A stretch of DNA of 64,000 nt from Deferribacter thermophilus (GTDB lineage: Bacteria; Chrysiogenota; Deferribacteres; Deferribacterales; Deferribacteraceae): contig NZ_JAPNXM010000011.1 in NCBI RefSeq assembly GCF_049472675.1, positions 3,291-67,290 on the forward strand, in the 5' to 3' direction. Numbering within the stretch: the first letter of the stretch is position 1; each line of letters starts with the position of its first letter. Both the position numbers and the translations under genes were made by a program. Below the pieces are notes generated by a model, which worked only from the letters and a program-made list of their open reading frames with translations, ran no database searches and was not told the origin of the DNA. Positions 45,495-53,511 of the stretch are shown here, in pieces.

Positions 45495-46004
45495 TTACAT
45501 TTCTACGGAAAACTCCATTGTATCAAACCAGAAACCATCATTTCTGATTGTATCAAGCTCAGCCTGAATAATGTTGTAATGTTTTTCTTCCACTTCAGCT
45601 AATTTTTCAAAGAATTCTTTTACTTCGGGAGATTCTGCTTTGGCAGCTTCACTTTTATAAAATTCATAAGCTTTTCTTTCATGTTCTAAAGCGATTTTTA
45701 ATGCCTCTTCATCTCCCAATTCTGCTTTATCTATTTTTTGAAGACTAACATCTTTTACATCTGGCATGAATTTTGAAAGTCTACCCTTTGGTACTTCTAT
45801 TACTTCTACCTTTTGTCCTTCCATAATTTGGTTTGTAAATCTTTCAATAAGTTCCATGTGGTCAACTTCATCCAAAGCTAACTGTATAAACATATTTTTG
45901 CCAGAAGAAACCTTAGTTTGTTTTGCAAACTTTAAATAAGTCCTCAACCCCTCTTTTTCAGCCTCATAAGCTGTCTTTAGAGCTTTAAGTAATTCGTTTG
46001 ACAT
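45495..46004 (-). CDS. Ferritin-like diiron protein (rubrerythrin N-terminal type)
   Basis: 169 residues, a four-helix bundle. The first iron-ligand helices are AYEAEKEGLRTYLKFAK and LALDEVDHMELIERF (E..., E-x2-H). The second pair is ALEHERKAYEFYKSEA and KLAEVEEKHYNIIQAEL (E-x2-H). It lacks the C-terminal rubredoxin-like CxxC domain of full rubrerythrin. It probably binds a diiron site and acts in peroxide or oxygen defence, or iron handling. It has its own promoter and terminator. Confidence 0.85.
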   Translation of the reverse strand: MSNELLKALKTAYEAEKEGLRTYLKFAKQTKVSSGKNMFIQLALDEVDHMELIERFTNQIMEGQKVEVIEVPKGRLSKFMPDVKDVSLQKIDKAELGDEEALKIALEHERKAYEFYKSEAAKAESPEVKEFFEKLAEVEEKHYNIIQAELDTIRNDGFWFDTMEFSVEM

Positions 46005-46035
46005 CTTGTCACCTCCTAAAATTTAACATAGTTTT

Positions 46036-46063
46036 ATTATAATCTTTCTAAATTTCATTTCAA
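46036..46063 (-). promoter_or_regulatory. Promoter of the ferritin-like gene
   Basis: On the minus strand, TTGAAA (46063-46058), a 16-bp spacer and TATAAT (46041-46036). The gene starts at 46004 behind AGGAGGTG. Confidence 0.65.
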
Positions 46064-46071
46064 CATAAATA

Positions 46072-46100
46072 TTGAGTTTTAATAATAATTGAAGTATGTA
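46072..46100 (+). promoter_or_regulatory. Promoter of the aminotransferase gene at 46135
   Basis: TTGAGT 46072-46077, a 17-bp spacer and TATGTA 46095-46100. It is divergent from the ferritin-like promoter, and a GGAGG ribosome site follows before ATG 46135. Confidence 0.5.
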
Positions 46101-46134
46101 TAAAAGCGATTTACTAAAACAATGGAGGTCTTAA

Positions 46135-47439
46135 ATGAACCCTTTAGCTCAAGAATTAAATGAACTTATCAAAAAAGATAACCCAGCAGTTGTAGAAATG
46201 TTGTCAGCATTGGGGAAAAATCTATTTATGCCAAAAGGCATTTTGACTCAATCGGCAGAAGCAAAAGAGAAAGCACATAAATTTAATGCAACAATCGGTA
46301 TTGCCACAGAAGGTGACAGGCCTATGTATCTTGATTGTATTTATGAAGCTCTTGATGAATTTGAACCAAAAGATTTATTCCCTTACGCACCAGCTACTGG
46401 TAAACCAGAGCTTAGAAAAGCATGGAAAGAAAAGATGATTAAAGAGAACCCTTCTTTAAAAGGGAAATATATAGGAACACCAATAGTGACTAATGCTTTA
46501 ACACACGGTTTGAGTATAGTTGCTGATATGTTTGTAGATGAAGGTGACTATGTGGTTACACCAGATAAATTTTGGGGAAATTATAGATTAACTTTTTTTG
46601 TAAGAAGAGGTGGCGAAGTAGCTACATTTGATACTTTTACTGAGGAAGGTGGCTTTAATGTTGATGCTTTAATAGAAAAGGTTAAAGCATGTGGTACTGC
46701 AAAAGGTAAAGTTGTTGTATTACTTAATTTTCCAAACAACCCTTCTGGATATATGCCGACTGTGGAAGAAGCTAAAAGAATCGCTGATGGTTTAGTAAAA
46801 ATAGCAGAGGAAGGGGTAAAAATTGTTGCTGTTACAGATGATGCTTATTTTGGACTCTTTTATGAAGATTCGATAAAAGAATCTATTTTTGGTCTTTTGG
46901 CGAATAGATCTAACAATCTTCTGGCAATAAAACTAGATGGTGCTACAAAAGAAGAGTATGTTTGGGGATTTCGTGTTGGTTTTATCACTTTTGCTGCGAC
47001 AGAACCAAAAGAGCAAAATAACTTATTGATTGCTTTAGAAAAGAAGGTGGCGGGCTTAATAAGAGGTACTATTTCTAATTGTCCGCATCCATCTCAAACT
47101 TTTGTTTTAAGAGCACTAAATCATCCTGATTTTGCAAAACAGAAAGCTGAAAAGTATGAAATTATGAAAGCAAGAGCTTTAAAAGTTAAAGAAGTTTTAA
47201 GTAGTGGAAAATATAGTGATGAATTTGATTATTATCCATTTAACTCTGGTTATTTTATGTGTTTAAAACTGAAAAATGTTGAAGCTGAGGCGTTAAGAGT
47301 GCATTTACTTGATAAATATGGTGTTGGTACAATATCAGTGAATAAAACAGATTTAAGGATTGCTTTTAGCTGTATTGATGTAAATGATGTAGAAGAATTG
47401 TTTGAGTTGATATACAAGGGTTGTAAAGATTTGAGATAA
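46135..47439 (+). CDS. PLP-dependent aminotransferase, class I/II
   Basis: 434 residues. LNFPNNPSGYMPTVEEA is the NPSG loop, VTDDAYFGLFYEDS the cofactor Asp/Tyr, and GATKEEYVWGFRVGF the Schiff-base Lys with the phosphate-binding Arg. RIAFSCIDVNDVEELF holds the C-terminal Arg. The N-terminus LFMPKGILTQSAEAKEKAHKFNATIG is unlike classical AspC. Substrate unknown. A weak hairpin at 47442-47463 follows the stop. Confidence 0.87.
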   Translation: MNPLAQELNELIKKDNPAVVEMLSALGKNLFMPKGILTQSAEAKEKAHKFNATIGIATEGDRPMYLDCIYEALDEFEPKDLFPYAPATGKPELRKAWKEKMIKENPSLKGKYIGTPIVTNALTHGLSIVADMFVDEGDYVVTPDKFWGNYRLTFFVRRGGEVATFDTFTEEGGFNVDALIEKVKACGTAKGKVVVLLNFPNNPSGYMPTVEEAKRIADGLVKIAEEGVKIVAVTDDAYFGLFYEDSIKESIFGLLANRSNNLLAIKLDGATKEEYVWGFRVGFITFAATEPKEQNNLLIALEKKVAGLIRGTISNCPHPSQTFVLRALNHPDFAKQKAEKYEIMKARALKVKEVLSSGKYSDEFDYYPFNSGYFMCLKLKNVEAEALRVHLLDKYGVGTISVNKTDLRIAFSCIDVNDVEELFELIYKGCKDLR

Positions 47440-47441
47440 AT

Positions 47442-47463
47442 AGGGGAGGATACTCCCCTTTAA
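47442..47463 (+). terminator. Weak hairpin terminator after the aminotransferase
   Basis: AGGGGAG (47442-47448) pairs with CTCCCCT (47453-47459), followed by only two T before AATT. It may only partly stop transcription into yedF-selD. Confidence 0.4.
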
Positions 47464-47478
47464 TTAAATGGAGGTTGT

Positions 47479-48069
47479 ATGGTAGTAGATGCAAGAGGGG
47501 AAGCTTGCCCAACTCCTGTTATTTTGACTAAAAAAGCTCTTGAGAGTATTGAAGAAGGGGTTATCACAGTTTTAGTTGATAATCTTGCTTCAAAAGAAAA
47601 TGTATCAAAGTATGCTTCAAGTCAGGGGCTTCATTATGAAGTTAATGAGAAAGATGGGTATTTTGAGATTGTTATAACTAAGGGTTATACTTGTGATATA
47701 GATTCTGAAAAAAAAGCTGAAAAGTCTAATAAAAATAAAATCGTTTTGCATGTTGTGAGTGATTCAATTGGTTTAGGCAACGAAGAGCTTGGTAAAATTT
47801 TAATGAAAGGTTTTATTGAGAATATTATTAACTTGGATCGGCTACCAACTTCAATTATTTTTGTAAACAGTGGAGTATTTTTGACAACTAAAAATGAAGA
47901 TACTATAAAAGCATTAAAGGAGCTTGAAGCAAAAGGGGTAGAAATCCTAAGTTGTGGAACATGTTTAAATTATTATAATCTAATTGATGAACTAAAGGTT
48001 GGTGAAATAACTGATGGTTTTAAAGTTATGCAAAGGCTTTTTGAAGCTGACAAGGTAATTAGAGTTTAG
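47479..48069 (+). CDS. yedF: Selenium-metabolism protein YedF (TusA-DsrE fusion)
   Basis: 196 residues. The N-terminal TusA domain (1-75) has ARGEACPTPVILTKKAL with the conserved C-P-x-P. The C-terminal half (about 95-196) is DsrE-like and has GVEILSCGTCLNYYNL. This fusion is seen beside selD in selenium-using bacteria and is thought to handle sulfur or selenium for selenophosphate supply. It sits 13 nt before selD. Confidence 0.88.
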   Translation: MVVDARGEACPTPVILTKKALESIEEGVITVLVDNLASKENVSKYASSQGLHYEVNEKDGYFEIVITKGYTCDIDSEKKAEKSNKNKIVLHVVSDSIGLGNEELGKILMKGFIENIINLDRLPTSIIFVNSGVFLTTKNEDTIKALKELEAKGVEILSCGTCLNYYNLIDELKVGEITDGFKVMQRLFEADKVIRV

Positions 48070-48082
48070 TTAAGGGGTTAAA

Positions 48083-49111
48083 GTGATTAAGTTAACTCAT
48101 TTAGCAAAAGCTGCAGGGTGAGCAGCTAAAATAGGTCCGGAGGACCTAAACGAAGCACTCAAAGATTTAAAAATATACAAAGATAACAATGTAATTGTGT
48201 CTTTTGAAACAAATGATGATAGTGGTATTTATAAAGTTAGTGATGACATATATTTAGCTCAGACTGTTGATTATATAACCCCTGTTGTTGATGAGCCTTA
48301 CACTTTTGGAAGAATTTCTGCAATAAATTCTTTGAGTGATATTTATGCTATGGGAGGAGATCCAATAACTGCTCTTTCTATTTTAATGTATTCTTGTGAA
48401 ATAGATAATGAGATAATAAAAGCTATGATGCAGGGTGCCTGTGATGAGCTAGCAAAAGTAAAGTGCAATTTACTTGGTGGGCATACAATTTCAGATAATG
48501 AAGTAAAATTAGGGTTTGCTATAACAGGTATGATTAATGATGGTAAAATATATAAAAATTGTACTGCAAGAGAAAATGATAAAATCATCTATACTAAGCC
48601 CTTAGGAATTGGGGTGTTATCAACAGCTTTAAAAGGTGAAATGACAAATAATGAGGAAAATAAGATTTTAGAAGATGTTATGCTTTTTTCAAATTATTTA
48701 GCTAGCAAAATTATGAAAAAGTATGATGTATCAGCATGTACAGATATTACAGGGTTTGGCTTGGCTGGTCATTTATTTGAAGTTGCTAAAGGTTCGAATA
48801 AGACATTAAAGATATATTATAATGAATTGTCCTATTTGAAATCTGCTATTAAATATGCTGAAATGGGTATTATCCCTGCTGGTGCTTATTTTAATAAACA
48901 GTTTTTAGAAAATTATGTGGATTATTCAAAAGTTGAAGAAAAATATAAAATGCTTCTTTTTGATCCTCAGACTTCTGGTGGGCTTGCCATATTTGTTTCA
49001 GAAAAGGTTGCCGATAGTTTACTAAATGAACTTATAGAAAGTGGTTATATTTATTCTAAGATAATTGGTGAAGTAAAAGGGTATAAAGATAAATATATTA
49101 TATTTTGCTAA
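48083..49111 (+). CDS. selD: Selenide, water dikinase SelD, a selenoprotein (in-frame TGA)
   Basis: 342 residues from GTG 48083, behind AAGGGG. TGA at 48119-48121 is codon 13, in K-A-A-G-U-A-A-K-I-G, exactly where SelD has its catalytic Cys or Sec; so it is read as selenocysteine. The frame is then open to 49111. LGGHTISDNEVKLGFAITG, YTKPLGIGVLSTALKGEM, DITGFGLAGHLFEVAKGS and DPQTSGGL are SelD motifs. It makes selenophosphate from selenide and ATP. A stem-loop just after TGA is the likely SECIS. ORF callers would start the gene at 48197 and lose the active site. Confidence 0.93.
48132..48148 (+). promoter_or_regulatory. Candidate bacterial SECIS hairpin in selD
   Basis: TAGGTCC (48132-48138) and GGACCTA (48142-48148) form a perfect 7-bp stem with loop GGA. 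The loop begins 18 nt after the TGA, within the known spacing for bacterial SECIS elements, and is G-rich as expected. Confidence 0.7.
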
Positions 49112-49114
49112 ATA

Positions 49115-49132
49115 GGGAGCATTGAAGCTCCC
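49115..49132. other. Short hairpin between convergent selD and purC
   Basis: GGGAGC/GCTCCC with a 6-nt loop in the 30-bp gap between the two stops. No T run follows on either strand, so termination is uncertain. Confidence 0.35.
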
Positions 49133-49141
49133 AGAATAAGT

Positions 49142-50020
49142 TTATTTAGTTAAGATTTCCATAATTTCCAAATATCTTTTAGATGTTTGTTCAATGATAT
49201 CTTTTGGAAGTTCAGGTCCAGGTGCTTTTTTATCCCAGTCTAAGGTTTCAAGGTAGTTTCTAACAAACTGTTTGTCCATACTCTCTTGTGGTTCACCTAC
49301 TTTATAAGTTTCTTTAAACCAGAATCTTGATGAATCAGGGGTGAGTAATTCATCTATCAAGATGATTTCACCATCTTTGTTACCAAACTCCATTTTAGTA
49401 TCTGCTATTATTATCCCTTTCTCTTCGGCAATTTTAGAGCAAAAAGTATATATTTTAAGAGTGTAATCTCTTAATTTTTTAGCTGTTTCCTCCCCTACTA
49501 TTAAACACATCTGTTCAAAAGATATATTTTCGTCGTGTTCACCAACCTCTGCTTTTGTAGCAGGGGTAAAGAGAGGTGGTTCTAATTTTTGAGATTCTTT
49601 TAAATTTTCTGGTAATTTTATTCCACAAACTTCCCCTGTTTTTTTATAATCTTTCCAACCTGATCCTGTAATATATCCTCTGACTACACATTCTACTGGA
49701 TAAGGTTTTGCTTTTTCTACAAGCATACTTCTTCCTTCTAATATATTTCTATATTTTTTACATACCTCAGGCATTTCATCTATATCTGTTGTAATTAAGT
49801 GGTTTTTTATAATGTGTGAAGTTTTTTCAAACCAAAATTTAGAAAGTTGAGTAAGTACATAACCTTTGTATGGTATCCCATTTGGTAAAATGACATCAAA
49901 GGCAGAAATTCTATCTGTTGTCACAATCAGTAAATAATTTCCGAGATCGTAAATATCTCGTACTTTGCCTCTGCCGATTAAATTTAAATCAGGTATTTCA
50001 GTTTTTAAAACTACATCCAT
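49142..50020 (-). CDS. purC: Phosphoribosylaminoimidazole-succinocarboxamide synthase
   Basis: 292 residues from ATG 50020, chosen because AGGAGGG lies 5 nt upstream. GRGKVRDIYDLGNYLLIVTTDRISAFDV (in parts) is the SAICAR synthetase opening, PVECVVRGYITGSGWKDY its core signature, and LIDELLTPDSSRFW the C-terminal motif. It joins CAIR and aspartate in purine synthesis. Length near 290 is the yeast-like/alternative subclass rather than the 237-residue E. coli type. Confidence 0.94.
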   Translation of the reverse strand: MDVVLKTEIPDLNLIGRGKVRDIYDLGNYLLIVTTDRISAFDVILPNGIPYKGYVLTQLSKFWFEKTSHIIKNHLITTDIDEMPEVCKKYRNILEGRSMLVEKAKPYPVECVVRGYITGSGWKDYKKTGEVCGIKLPENLKESQKLEPPLFTPATKAEVGEHDENISFEQMCLIVGEETAKKLRDYTLKIYTFCSKIAEEKGIIIADTKMEFGNKDGEIILIDELLTPDSSRFWFKETYKVGEPQESMDKQFVRNYLETLDWDKKAPGPELPKDIIEQTSKRYLEIMEILTK

Positions 50021-50034
50021 TAGACCCTCCTGAT

Positions 50035-51687
50035 TTATATGCATTTTATTCTATTTATTGCTTCTAAACCACCAATTATATTGTAAGCTTCATAACCTAA
50101 ATTCCTGAGAAACCTTGTTGCTAAATAACCTCTAAATCCAACAGCACAATGTATATACACAGGCTTATTTTTATCTATTTCATCCAAGTGGTCTCTTATA
50201 TCATTTACATAAATATTTTTTGCCTTTTCAAGTTTGTAGGCTTTATATTCTAATTTGGTTCTAACGTCAATAACTTGTATTGAATTCTCATTATAAATTT
50301 TTAAAAAATCTTGTGGCTTAATACCAAAGCCTTCTCCTCTATCCTGATTTGCAGCTACAAAGCCAGCTTTATTAATATTATCTTTAGCAGAACCATAGGG
50401 TGGTGCGTAGCAGTAATCTATATTTTCAAGGTCATAAATTGTTAAATCACCATATATGGCTGAAGCAATAGCATCTACTTTCCTAGCAGTATTATAGTTT
50501 CCACTTGCTTCTACTCCAAGTATTTTCTTAGATTTTTTGTCATAGATTAATTTCATGAAAATTTGTTCGTAGCCTGGGTAATATTCTGCATGATCTGGAT
50601 CTTCTGTATAAACAAAATCAGCATCAAAACCAGCTGCTAACGCATCTTCATAGCTCAAACCAGTTTTTGCTACAACTTTATCTAAAAACCCTACAACACT
50701 AGTACCTATGACTCCTGGATTTTGTAGCATGCCTCCAGCTGCATTACATCCAGCTATTCTACCTTCTCTATTTGCAGGTCCAGCTAATGGTAAAAAAAGA
50801 TGTTTTTTTGAAACAATATGAAATTTTTCCACTGCGTCACCAGCGGCATAAATAAAATCATAATTTGTTTGCATATATTCATTTACTTTGATTGCACCTG
50901 TTTCACCTAAAGTTATTCCTGCTTTTACAGCTAGTTCAACATTTGGTTTAACACCTGTTGCCAAAAAGAGTATATCAGCATACAGAACAGTATTGTCATT
51001 TAGTATTACTATATATTTCCCATTATCGAATTTAACTTCAGTAACTAATCTATTTGTTAATATATCAATACCAGAGGCTTTAATTTTATCTTCTATAGAA
51101 AGAGCTATCTCTGGGGAGTAATTAGGTAAAATGTGATTTTTAGCTTCTATAATTGTTGTTTTAATCCCTGTGTGATACATAGCTTCAGCAATTTCAACAC
51201 CTATATACCCTCCACCTATAATTATAGCTGTTTTTGGATTGTTTCTTTCAATATAATTTTTTATGTTATCTACATCTTCAACAGTCCTCATCTGGAAAAA
51301 TGGTGTTCTTTCAATCCCTTTGATTTTTGGAATAATTGCATTAGCTCCAGTAGCAATAATAAGCTTATCAAAATTATCTTCAAAAGTTTTGTCTCCATGT
51401 TTTACGAGTAAAGTTTTATTCTTAGGGTTTATTTCAATAACTTCATGGTTAGTGAAAATATTTAGGTTAAATCGCTTTCCTAAACTTTTTGGTGTATGTA
51501 AAAGTAATCTGTTTCTGTTATTTATTAAACCTCCTATATAAAAAGGTAGTCCACAATTTGCATAGGATACATTAGAGGTTTTTTCATAAATTGTAATATC
51601 CATAAATTCATTAGTTCTTCTAGCCTTTGCTGCTGCACTTGCACCTGCTGCAACACCACCTATAATAATCAGTTTTTCTTTATTCAA
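50035..51687 (-). CDS. CoA-disulfide/persulfide reductase with C-terminal rhodanese domain
   Basis: 550 residues. FAD loop IIGGVAAGASAAAKARR is at the N-terminus, with the redox-active Cys in SYANCGLPFYIGG. NAD-binding IIGGGYIGVEIAEAM and YAAGDAVEKFHIV follow. Residues ~460-550 are a rhodanese domain with active Cys in HCAVGFRGYLATRFL. This is the CoADR-RHD (NADH-dependent persulfide/polysulfide reductase) architecture. In an organism with a polysulfide/thiosulfate-type molybdoenzyme it may handle sulfane sulfur as persulfide. It overlaps mtaB by 8 nt. Confidence 0.9.
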   Translation of the reverse strand: MNKEKLIIIGGVAAGASAAAKARRTNEFMDITIYEKTSNVSYANCGLPFYIGGLINNRNRLLLHTPKSLGKRFNLNIFTNHEVIEINPKNKTLLVKHGDKTFEDNFDKLIIATGANAIIPKIKGIERTPFFQMRTVEDVDNIKNYIERNNPKTAIIIGGGYIGVEIAEAMYHTGIKTTIIEAKNHILPNYSPEIALSIEDKIKASGIDILTNRLVTEVKFDNGKYIVILNDNTVLYADILFLATGVKPNVELAVKAGITLGETGAIKVNEYMQTNYDFIYAAGDAVEKFHIVSKKHLFLPLAGPANREGRIAGCNAAGGMLQNPGVIGTSVVGFLDKVVAKTGLSYEDALAAGFDADFVYTEDPDHAEYYPGYEQIFMKLIYDKKSKKILGVEASGNYNTARKVDAIASAIYGDLTIYDLENIDYCYAPPYGSAKDNINKAGFVAANQDRGEGFGIKPQDFLKIYNENSIQVIDVRTKLEYKAYKLEKAKNIYVNDIRDHLDEIDKNKPVYIHCAVGFRGYLATRFLRNLGYEAYNIIGGLEAINRIKCI

Positions 51688-52918
51688 TTACGCCTCCTAT
51701 CAATCTATTATTTTTTCTACCAAGTATTTTTATTTCATAAAAATTGTTGCTTTGTAGGTTTTCATTAACAACTTTTACATAGTGATAGTTAGATAGATGT
51801 CCAAAACCGTTACTTTCTAATAGTATTTTAGCTTTTTTACCTATCATCTTTAACTCAGAATCTTTTTTTAGCATTTCTCCTAATTTCCTAAGTTTTTTTG
51901 CACGTTCTTTTTTTATACTATCAGGGATTTGGTTTTTCATTTTGCTTGCTTGAGTCCCTTCTCTCCTTGAATAATTAAAAACATGTAGGTAATCTACTTT
52001 TGCATCTAACAAAGTGTCTATTGTGTCTTGGAAATCGTTTTCTGTTTCAGTTGGAAATCCTACAATAACATCAGTGCCGATGGTGCAATCTTTTATACTA
52101 TCTTTTACTTTTTTACAGATTTCAATAAACTCTTCAGCTGTATGTCTTCTTTTCATTAATTTTAAGATTCTATTTGAACCATTTTGCAAGGCAATATGAA
52201 GATGATTACAGATTAATCCTTTTGAATTTGCTATAAGTGATACTAACTCATCATCTATTTCATCAACATCTAAAGACGATAATCTAAATCTAATATTATA
52301 GTTTGTATATCTTTTGGTAATAATTTTTAACAGTTCTTTTAGATTTGAGTTAAGATCAATGCCATACTTGCCTATGTGAATACCTACTAAAACGATTTCT
52401 TTATAATTTTTTTCTATTAAAGAATCTATCTCTTTTAGTATTTGTTCAGAAGGCTTTGAGCGGGGTTTTCCTCTTAGAAAAGGTATTATACAATAAGTGC
52501 AAAATGCATCACAGCCATCTTGGATTTTTAAAAAAGCTCTTGTTTTAAGTTTTAGTTTTTGGTTTTGGGTTGAAACTAAGTTGATATTTAAGTGTTTTTT
52601 GAGATTTTCTATCAAAGATTCTTTACTTTCATTATCTATAACAACATCGATATAATTTTTAATTTCATCTTTGATTATGGATGCATAACAGCCTGTTATA
52701 ACTATTTTTGGATTATATTTATTTTTAACCTTTTTAATAAAATCGTTACACTTTTTTTCGGCAAGCTCTGTAACAGCGCAGCTATTTATTAATACAATAT
52801 CGGCGTCTTCAATATTATCAACTACATGTAATCCAATTTTATTGCTTTCAAGTTTAAAATTTTCGCTTTCAGAAAGGTTGACTTTACATCCAAAAGTATG
52901 TATATATAATCTATTCAT
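51680..52918 (-). CDS. mtaB: tRNA methylthiotransferase MtaB
   Basis: 412 residues. The N-terminal UPF0004 domain has Cys in TFGCKVNLSES, NSCAVTELAEKKC and TGCYA. The radical SAM cluster is CDAFCTYCIIPFLRGKPRS (C-x3-C-x2-C), and the C-terminus is a TRAM-like domain. MtaB adds methylthio to threonylcarbamoyladenosine-37 of tRNA. The MtaB subgroup is called from the TFGCKVN..SE and RGKPRS versions of the motifs. It has a consensus promoter just upstream. Confidence 0.87.
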   Translation of the reverse strand: MNRLYIHTFGCKVNLSESENFKLESNKIGLHVVDNIEDADIVLINSCAVTELAEKKCNDFIKKVKNKYNPKIVITGCYASIIKDEIKNYIDVVIDNESKESLIENLKKHLNINLVSTQNQKLKLKTRAFLKIQDGCDAFCTYCIIPFLRGKPRSKPSEQILKEIDSLIEKNYKEIVLVGIHIGKYGIDLNSNLKELLKIITKRYTNYNIRFRLSSLDVDEIDDELVSLIANSKGLICNHLHIALQNGSNRILKLMKRRHTAEEFIEICKKVKDSIKDCTIGTDVIVGFPTETENDFQDTIDTLLDAKVDYLHVFNYSRREGTQASKMKNQIPDSIKKERAKKLRKLGEMLKKDSELKMIGKKAKILLESNGFGHLSNYHYVKVVNENLQSNNFYEIKILGRKNNRLIGGVIE

Positions 52919-52952
52919 ATTTCCCCTTGAACTATTTTATTTTTAACCTATC

Positions 52953-52980
52953 AATATAAGTGTCCCCTGTAGGTTGTCAA
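52953..52980 (-). promoter_or_regulatory. Promoter of mtaB
   Basis: On the minus strand, TTGACA (52980-52975), a 16-bp spacer and TATATT (52958-52953). It is identical in elements and spacing to the small-RNA promoter at 11629-11656. Confidence 0.65.
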
Positions 52981-52995
52981 TATACATTAGTTTTT

Positions 52996-53020
52996 GCGCC
53001 TGTAAAGGCGCTTTTTTTTT
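52996..53020 (+). terminator. Orphan plus-strand intrinsic terminator before the FliL-like gene
   Basis: GCGCC/GGCGC stem (52996-53000, 53007-53011) with a 6-nt loop, followed by nine T. The genes to its left are on the minus strand, so it ends a short plus-strand transcript or attenuates the gene at 53047. Confidence 0.75.
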
Positions 53021-53046
53021 GTAAAATTTTATGTTATTATTTTTTT

Positions 53047-53511
53047 ATGAAAAAGTTTTGGGTTATATTTGGAATAATAGTTTTAATTATAGTCATTTTA
53101 TTGATATTAAAGAGTTATTTTCAAATCTCTTTTGAACCGTTAGTTTCAAATATTAAACTTAAAAAAAAGAGCGTTTTTGAACAATATATTGTAAAGGAGA
53201 TTAAGATTGGTGATGATTATGGGGTTTTTATTGAAAATGTTGTAGCTACAAGTGCTGATTTAAATAATAGACATATCAAGATTGATTTATATATAATAAC
53301 TGTAAATAAAAATGTTGCTAAGTTATTGTCAAAGAATAACAAACAAACAGCTATTACTATATCTAATATATTAACAAATTTTAAGATTTCTGATTTAATA
53401 ACAGAAAATGGAAAGAAATTTTTAAAAAATGAGATTAAAAGAGCGCTTGAGCTAAAATATGGCAAAGGTTTGATAAAAGAGATTTATTTTCATAATATGG
53501 TGTTTTCATAA
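53047..53511 (+). CDS. FliL-like single-pass membrane protein
   Basis: 154 residues from ATG 53047; the longer ORF would start inside the mtaB promoter region and span the terminator. One N-terminal helix (about 6-24) is followed by a FliL-like domain. RHIKIDLYIITVNKNVAKLL, ISNILTNFKISDLITENGKKFLKNEI (in parts) and LKYGKGLIKEIYFHNMVFS fit the FliL C-terminal pattern. FliL supports flagellar motor torque, but no flagellar gene is in the window. It is coupled to glnD by a 1-nt overlap. Confidence 0.65.
   Translation: MKKFWVIFGIIVLIIVILLILKSYFQISFEPLVSNIKLKKKSVFEQYIVKEIKIGDDYGVFIENVVATSADLNNRHIKIDLYIITVNKNVAKLLSKNNKQTAITISNILTNFKISDLITENGKKFLKNEIKRALELKYGKGLIKEIYFHNMVFS

Noticed and set aside
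52960..53046. Upstream start for the FliL-like gene
   Set aside because: It would translate through an intrinsic terminator, and the ATG at 53047 opens a normal membrane helix.
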